From contig DAMDEV010000103.1 of NCBI GenBank assembly GCA_032089155.1, forward strand, positions 1 through 9,484: a stretch of DNA of 9,484 nucleotides, given 5' to 3'. The notes below the pieces were generated by a model. The model was not told the DNA's origin. It worked only from the letters and a program-made list of their open reading frames with translations, and searched no databases. The DNA comes from Faucicola sp032089155 (GTDB lineage: Bacteria; Pseudomonadota; Gammaproteobacteria; Pseudomonadales; Moraxellaceae). Shown here in pieces: positions 4,916-9,484 of the stretch. A program made the position numbers and the translations under genes. Position 1 is the stretch's first letter; each line of letters begins with the position of its first letter.

Positions 4916-6502
4916 TTATTGAACGCTATGATGTGGTTTTAGTTCTGATAGTTTAAAGCCAGCGATTAATAGCGCTGCGCCATACACCACAGCGCCCACC
5001 ACACACAGCGCCAATAGCGCCACAATACGAATACCTTGATGCGCAGTAACGGGGAAAAAATGAATACCAGCGGCAAGTGCCAATCCCATTGCCCCATTTG
5101 CCATGGCAAAGATAACCGCTAATCGTCGCCAAGCCGCACCAAACCGATAAATACCTTGGGTATGTAAATAAAAATATAACAGCGCCGCATTGATAAAAGA
5201 CGCCAGTGTATTGGCAAGTCCTAGTCCTGCATGGGGTGCGATTTGCCACTTTTTAAATAACTCAGCCAGTATTAGGCTTAGCACGACATTGGCAATCACG
5301 CTAATCACGCCGACTTTGACAGGGGTGCGACTGTCATGACGGGCAAAAAAAGCCGGGGCAAATATTTTAATCAGCATAAATGCCAACATCCCACCCGACA
5401 AGTACTGTAGCGCAAGCCCACTCATCATGGCATCTTGCCGCACAAACTCCCCATGTTCAAACAGAGATATCATAAGCACATTACTAATCATGCCAAGCGC
5501 GATGGATGCAGGTACGCCGACCAACACCGTTAGCCGCGTCGCCCAATCAAGCGTATGTCCAAATTGTTGATGGTCGTCGCTTGCGATACTTTTGGATAGA
5601 CTGGGCAAAATCACCGTGCCAATCGCCACCCCAATCAGCCCTAACGGCAACTCACTCATCCGCTCGGCGGTATACAGCCAAGAGACCGAGCCATCAACCA
5701 TGGTTGAAGCCAGTACCGTGTTGACCAGCATATTGATTTGGGTGACCGAGACCCCAAACAGCGCAGGGAGCATGAGTTTTAAAATCCGTCGCACGCCAGG
5801 ATGACGAAAGCTGACCTTTGGCATCACCAGCAGCTGATGGCTGTGCAATTGCGGTAACTGAATCAATAGCTGCAGCAAACCTGCCACCGCAACTGCATAA
5901 CCGACCGCCAAAATTGGCTTGGCAAGCAGCGGCGCTACCCAAATCGCGCCCACAATCATACACACATTTAAAATTACCGGTGCAAAGGCAGGCAAGGCAA
6001 ACCGCCCTACGCTTTGCAAAATACTACTAGCAAACGCGGTCATCGCGATAAATAATAAATAAGGAAAAGTGATACGAAGCAGCTCAACTGCGGTTACAAA
6101 TTTGCTAGGCTCATGCAGATACCCCACCGCAAACACAGCAATCACAGCGGGCGCAAAGATGACTATCACGGCGGTAAGACCTGATAAAATCAACAATAAC
6201 GTACCTGCCACCCGACTGATAAGAATTTGAATGCCGAGCAAGGCTTTTTTGCTATCGGTAATGTCGTTGTTTTGGGCTTGGTGTTGATAATCGGATAGTA
6301 CAGGGACAAAAGCTTGGGCAAAGGCGCCTTCAGCAAACAGCCGCCGCAAAAAATTGGGTAATTTGAATGCCACCAAAAACGCATCCATCATGCCACCCGT
6401 ACCAAACACGCTCATCAATACCATGTCGCGAATCATGCCCAAGATACGTGAAAATAAGGTAAAGAAACTAATAATAGCGGTGGATTTGATAAGTTTTGAC
6501 AT
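4916..6502 (-). CDS. murJ: lipid II flippase MurJ (MviN)
   Basis: A 528-residue polytopic inner-membrane protein of the MurJ/MviN family (MOP superfamily, usually 14 membrane segments), which moves lipid II across the inner membrane for peptidoglycan synthesis. The N-terminus has FTLFSRILGMIRD, DAFLVAFKLPNFLRRLFAEG and AQAFVPVL. Residues that correspond to functionally important ones of E. coli MurJ are kept: Arg19, Arg25, Asp40, Arg53 and Arg281 (in SWLYTAERMSELPLG). GTVILPSLSKS (295-305) and RTPVKV are further family motifs. E. coli MurJ is 511 residues, so the length is normal. The start has only a weak ribosome binding site, but homology begins at once. ampD lies 171 bases upstream on the same strand, with a tandem-repeat array in between. 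Confidence 0.97.
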   Translation of the reverse strand: MSKLIKSTAIISFFTLFSRILGMIRDMVLMSVFGTGGMMDAFLVAFKLPNFLRRLFAEGAFAQAFVPVLSDYQHQAQNNDITDSKKALLGIQILISRVAGTLLLILSGLTAVIVIFAPAVIAVFAVGYLHEPSKFVTAVELLRITFPYLLFIAMTAFASSILQSVGRFALPAFAPVILNVCMIVGAIWVAPLLAKPILAVGYAVAVAGLLQLLIQLPQLHSHQLLVMPKVSFRHPGVRRILKLMLPALFGVSVTQINMLVNTVLASTMVDGSVSWLYTAERMSELPLGLIGVAIGTVILPSLSKSIASDDHQQFGHTLDWATRLTVLVGVPASIALGMISNVLMISLFEHGEFVRQDAMMSGLALQYLSGGMLAFMLIKIFAPAFFARHDSRTPVKVGVISVIANVVLSLILAELFKKWQIAPHAGLGLANTLASFINAALLYFYLHTQGIYRFGAAWRRLAVIFAMANGAMGLALAAGIHFFPVTAHQGIRIVALLALCVVGAVVYGAALLIAGFKLSELKPHHSVQ

Positions 6503-6572
6503 GAAAGAATCGCTGCAAGTTTTGCCGAGAAGTGAGTGTAGGGATGGGATTTTGTAGTTTGAGTTGGGCGCT

Positions 6573-6652
6573 GTTATCTTACAAAGTTTTTATCTTGCAA
6601 AATTGTTATCTTGCAAAATCGTTATCCTACAAAATTGCCATACGATAAATTT
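6573..6652. repeat. 16 bp tandem repeat between ampD and murJ
   Basis: Four near-identical 16 bp units with consensus GTTATCTTGCAAAATT lie at 6573-6588, 6589-6604, 6605-6620 and 6621-6636, differing at one to four positions. A fifth, decayed unit follows (6637-6652, about 10 of 16 matches). It occupies the middle of the 171-base ampD-murJ gap, upstream of the murJ start in the direction of transcription. Confidence 0.88.
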
Positions 6653-6673
6653 TTGAAAGTCACCTAACGGCAT

Positions 6674-7288
6674 TTAATGGTTGATTTCACTTTTATTGAC
6701 CATGTTTCTATTGACCGTGTTTCTATTGACCATGCTTCTTAATTTCATCCAATCAAAATACAGCCCCGGGTCGGATTTGCGGCCGCGCGCGATATCGCTG
6801 TGACCGGCTAGATGATTGATGGTTTTGGGATAAGCTTGATAAATCGCGGCAATCACGCCACTTAAAGCTTGGTATTGCCTGTCATCAAACTCGCTATAAT
6901 CATCGCCTTCCAGCTCAATCCCAATCGAATAGTCATTGCAGTTTGGTACGCCCAAATAACTAGATTTGCCAGCATGCCAAGCACGCTCATCAAAGCTTAC
7001 AAACTGCGTGACGCTGCCATCACGCTCAATAAACAAATGCGCGGAGACCTGCTGCTGATAGATGGTTGCAAAATACGGATGGGCTTTGGGGTCTAACTGA
7101 TTTTGAAAAAATGCACGAACAAAATGCTCGCCTTGGTTATTTTTTAGACCAAATTCACTCGGCGGCAAGCTGATATTATGAATCACAATCAGGTGAATAT
7201 CGTTAGGGTCGGGGCGTTGTCCAAAATTGGGTGACGCCACAAACTCGCATGGGCTTAACAAACCCTGCGCAATGCTAAATCCCGACAT
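6674..7288 (-). CDS. ampD: 1,6-anhydro-N-acetylmuramyl-L-alanine amidase AmpD
   Basis: A 204-residue amidase_2 protein close to AmpD, the cytoplasmic zinc amidase that cuts the stem peptide from anhydro-muropeptides in peptidoglycan recycling. Its loss de-represses AmpR-controlled ampC where these exist. Visible motifs are LIVIHNISLPPSEFG, DPKAHPYFA, SAHLFIERDGSVTQFVSFDE, RAWHAGKSSY and CNDYSIGIELEGDD, then AGHSDIARGRKSDPG. The zinc ligands His37, His163 and Asp173 and the catalytic Glu125 are in place. I use the ATG at 7288 because E. coli AmpD begins at the matching position and GCGGGG lies 7 bases upstream. ATGs at 7294 and 7309 are possible. After FDWMKLRS the protein carries a 15-residue repeat tail, MVNRN-TVNRN-MVNKS, then EINH. 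ampE is not next to it; murJ follows instead. Confidence 0.95.
   Translation of the reverse strand: MSGFSIAQGLLSPCEFVASPNFGQRPDPNDIHLIVIHNISLPPSEFGLKNNQGEHFVRAFFQNQLDPKAHPYFATIYQQQVSAHLFIERDGSVTQFVSFDERAWHAGKSSYLGVPNCNDYSIGIELEGDDYSEFDDRQYQALSGVIAAIYQAYPKTINHLAGHSDIARGRKSDPGLYFDWMKLRSMVNRNTVNRNMVNKSEINH
6692..6736. repeat. 15 bp in-frame tandem repeat at the ampD 3' end
   Basis: Three consecutive 15 bp units (consensus TCTATTGACCATGTT) lie at 6692-6706, 6707-6721 and 6722-6736, differing at one to three positions. On the ampD strand they encode pentapeptides MVNRN, TVNRN and MVNKS. The unit is a multiple of three, so copy-number change keeps the frame. Confidence 0.9.
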
Positions 7289-7358
7289 AACCATACCCCG
7301 CCCAATCATCAAAATGGTGTTTCAAATAGTTGGTAAAACGCTACTCAATCATGTGGCT

Positions 7359-7442
7359 AATTTAGCATAAAATGGGGCTTATCATCACCTTAACCGAAAG
7401 ACACAGTTAAAAAAAAGCAATTTTGCAAAAAAATGGTATGCT
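7359..7442. promoter_or_regulatory. divergent ampD / DUF2339 promoter region
   Basis: Two extended -10 patterns face outwards: TGCTAAATT on the - strand (7367-7359), about 70 bases before the ampD start, and TGGTATGCT on the + strand (7434-7442), 33 bases before the DUF2339 ATG. Neither has a good -35. The 187-base gap (7289-7475) holds A tracts but no gene. Confidence 0.28.
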
Positions 7443-7475
7443 ATCGCTAAGCGGATAACAAGGGTAGAGCATCTG

Positions 7476-9484
7476 ATGGATACGATTATAGCGGCGTTGA
7501 TACTGGCAGTCGTGGGGGCGCTTTATAAAATTTTTGCCCAACAAAAAGCAATTACCCGGCTTGAATCCAAGCTCGACAACCTGCAAAAACAACTCGCTGA
7601 CGTCATGGCAACTGTGTATATCCTAAGCAGCGAGTCCAAGCCATCATCTGCGCAGCAATCGGCAAGCGATATTCGCCAAAATCAGCCTGTCACTGAACCT
7701 ATTACTGACCCTATCACTCAGCCCATCAGTCAAGCCCCTGTCCCAGAACCCCTTCCAGCGCCCCTCACAGCATTAGACTCTTTGCCAATGGCGAACACGC
7801 TTGACGCTTCGGTTAGTTCAACCTCCCCAACGGCAACGCAGCCGTCAGTGAATGACGCAGCCCCACCGCATCAACCCACCTTGTCACAGCCATCATCTCC
7901 TTCTTTAAAAGATGATGAAAGCGCTACCAATATTGTGACATCGCTTTGGGCAAGTGCCACCCAATGGTTCTTTGGGGAAAACTTGGTGGTGCGTGTCGGT
8001 GCACTGGTGTTGCTAGTGGGCGTGGTGCTATTACTCAAACTTGCTAGCCAATATATTGAGGTGTCGATGCCCGTGCGCATGGCGCTGGTAGCGTTGGGTG
8101 GCTTGGTGATAACGGTAGTCGGCTATCGCACCACTGCCAAAAAACGCAGTTACGGTTTAACCTTGCAAGGCGTCGGCTTTGCGGTGATTTATTTGACGGT
8201 GTTTGCGAGTTTTAAATTGTATGGACTACTACCACCAACCTTAACCTTCGGCGTGCTTGCGTTACTGGCAGGGTTAACAGTGATGTTTTCGGTGTGGCAA
8301 AATGCGCTGCCGCTTGCGGTCTTGGCGTTCGGTGGTGCGTTTTTTGCACCGATACTGGTCAGCCGACCTGATGGTAGTGTGGTGATGCTATTTAGTTATT
8401 ATTTATTACTCAATATAGCGGTTGCGGTGATTGCCCATTATCGCACTTGGAAGTTGCTCAATGCGCTCAGCCTAGCGGTGACTTTTGGGCTTGCGTATGT
8501 GTGGGGATTTCGTGCATTTAGTGGTAATAATGCAGGTGCAGGCTGGCTGTCATTACGCTGGCAACTGCTGGGATTATTGGTTGGGCACATGGCGCTGTAT
8601 TTGTTTATTGCAGTTAGATACTCTCAGCAGGTCGTAAGTTATAACCAAACGCTGCTGCAAATGAACACTGGGGTAGCCAAACGCCCGATTATATCGATAG
8701 ATTCAGGATTGTTGTTTGGTACAGCGTTACTGGGGTTTGGGCTGATGGCAAGTTTGCTCAATGATTTGCCTTATCATCTGGCCTTTGCTAGCAGTGCGTT
8801 ATCAGCTATTTATTTGAGTCTAGGATTGTGGCTGCTCAAACATCATCGCCGTAGCATCGCAGGCGACCCACAAGCCAACAACCAATTTGATAACAGCTTT
8901 GAGCTGCTCATTGAAGCCAGCCTTGCGCTCAGCTGTGGGTTTTTGGCTTTGGTGATACCACTGGCGCTATCAGCCAAATGGATTAGTATCGGTTGGGCAG
9001 TGCAGGGTTCTGCATTGGTGTGGCTCGGTGCGCGTACCCAAAGACGCTGGACGGTATATTTTGGGTTGGCATTGCAAGGCTTTAGTATCGTGTTATTGGT
9101 GGGCTTTGATACCCTCATGCGGCATTGGTATGGGCTACTGGATCAATTATCTATTCCGCACCAAACGTCTATAGTGGCGGCTTCATCCACCTTGCCATTG
9201 ACCGTATTGACAGCGTGTGTGCTGCTGTCTGCTTTTATTTTGCGTCACGGTAGGGGCAATATCGCGGTAGCCACATCCCAAACGGCAGCCACACTCCAAG
9301 CTAAAGCCCAGCCTCAACCTCAGCCTCAAACTCAACCTGCGGCAGTCAAAACGACGCATAAAAGGGTTCAAAAAATTGCTGATAATGCCAGTCACAGCTT
9401 TGTTACCACCGCGCTTGTGGTTGTTGGGTTTGTGCTGTATCTGTCGGCGATTTTATCCGCTGACCCCTTTTGGAACAACGGTGG
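7476..9484 (+). CDS. DUF2339 multi-pass membrane protein, 3' end outside the window
   Basis: The frame is open from the ATG at 7476 to the right edge (669 codons so far), with AAGGG at 7460-7464. The order is an N-terminal membrane anchor (about residues 3-20), a short coiled-coil-like helix (ITRLESKLDNLQKQLADV, about 28-45), a long Pro/Ser/Thr/Gln-rich linker (about 60-150), and then a dense series of membrane segments. The DUF2339 signature follows the linker: FFGENLVVRVGALVLLVGVV, then SYGLTLQGVGFAVIYLTVF, and ALPLAVLAFGGAFFAPILVS. DUF2339 proteins are large predicted inner-membrane proteins of unknown function. A second low-complexity stretch (QPQPQPQTQP, about 612-621) separates two membrane blocks. 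I assign no function beyond the family. The gene is divergent from ampD and probably unrelated to it. Confidence 0.92.
   Translation, partial: MDTIIAALILAVVGALYKIFAQQKAITRLESKLDNLQKQLADVMATVYILSSESKPSSAQQSASDIRQNQPVTEPITDPITQPISQAPVPEPLPAPLTALDSLPMANTLDASVSSTSPTATQPSVNDAAPPHQPTLSQPSSPSLKDDESATNIVTSLWASATQWFFGENLVVRVGALVLLVGVVLLLKLASQYIEVSMPVRMALVALGGLVITVVGYRTTAKKRSYGLTLQGVGFAVIYLTVFASFKLYGLLPPTLTFGVLALLAGLTVMFSVWQNALPLAVLAFGGAFFAPILVSRPDGSVVMLFSYYLLLNIAVAVIAHYRTWKLLNALSLAVTFGLAYVWGFRAFSGNNAGAGWLSLRWQLLGLLVGHMALYLFIAVRYSQQVVSYNQTLLQMNTGVAKRPIISIDSGLLFGTALLGFGLMASLLNDLPYHLAFASSALSAIYLSLGLWLLKHHRRSIAGDPQANNQFDNSFELLIEASLALSCGFLALVIPLALSAKWISIGWAVQGSALVWLGARTQRRWTVYFGLALQGFSIVLLVGFDTLMRHWYGLLDQLSIPHQTSIVAASSTLPLTVLTACVLLSAFILRHGRGNIAVATSQTAATLQAKAQPQPQPQTQPAAVKTTHKRVQKIADNASHSFVTTALVVVGFVLYLSAILSADPFWNNG
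7686..7733 (+). repeat. 12 bp coding repeat, P-[VI]-[TS]-[EDQ] x4
   Basis: Four 12 bp units encode PVTE, PITD, PITQ and PISQ (residues 71-86) inside the proline-rich linker of the DUF2339 protein. It is followed by further PVPEPLPAPL sequence, giving an extended periplasmic or cytoplasmic spacer. Confidence 0.75.
9309..9338 (+). repeat. 6 bp coding repeat encoding Gln-Pro pairs
   Basis: Five CARCCT-like hexamers (one unit reads CAAACT) encode QPQPQPQTQP, a second flexible linker of the DUF2339 protein between membrane blocks. Confidence 0.75.

Noticed and set aside
6573..6652. CRISPR array
   Set aside because: The 16 bp units are directly joined with no spacers and no cas genes are nearby.
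7410..7435. GCAATTTTGC hairpin as a terminator for ampD or the DUF2339 gene
   Set aside because: The stem is only four pairs with a two-base loop, and it lies upstream of both genes.

Overview
The window looks like ordinary chromosome from a gammaproteobacterium of the family Moraxellaceae (Moraxella/Faucicola/Psychrobacter-like). This rests on moderate GC with many A/T tracts, the divergent bamE/fur pair, an ampD-murJ pair, and protein matches that are clear but not enterobacterial. The species cannot be fixed from the sequence alone. I see no insertion sequence, prophage, CRISPR array, tRNA or rRNA.

Layout, left to right. Positions 2-1875 hold a stress-type cluster on the + strand: the 3' end of a canonical TerD gene, an AIM24/TIGR00266-family protein, and a second TerD-domain protein carrying a glycine-rich insert. 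It ends at an intrinsic terminator (1917-1943). After a 320-base AT-rich gap with a promoter candidate and a T-rich tandem repeat comes a compact membrane protein that resembles a degenerate sodium:neurotransmitter symporter. It overlaps an RnfH-family gene by 4 bp (2196-3562). A bidirectional terminator separates rnfH from the convergent lipoprotein gene bamE (3642-4025, - strand). bamE is divergent from fur (4354-4791, + strand), and a second bidirectional terminator separates fur from murJ. murJ (4916-6502) and ampD (6674-7288) both lie on the - strand, so ampD is upstream of murJ. The last gene (7476 to the right edge, + strand) is a large DUF2339 membrane protein whose 3' end is outside the window.

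Functionally the central block concerns the cell envelope and metal homeostasis: BamE in outer-membrane protein assembly, MurJ in lipid II flipping, AmpD in peptidoglycan recycling, and Fur as iron-responsive repressor. The left block is a TerD/AIM24 module of the kind linked to chemical-stress and tellurite-type responses.

No clearly new multi-gene system is visible. The most unusual structure is a scatter of short tandem repeats (6-16 bp units) in gaps, at a gene end and in linker codons. The main examples are a 14-15 bp T-rich array in the leader of the symporter-like gene, a 16 bp array between ampD and murJ, and a 15 bp in-frame array that extends the AmpD C-terminus. The symporter-like protein, which lacks the family's TM1 binding motif, is the best candidate for an uncharacterised function.
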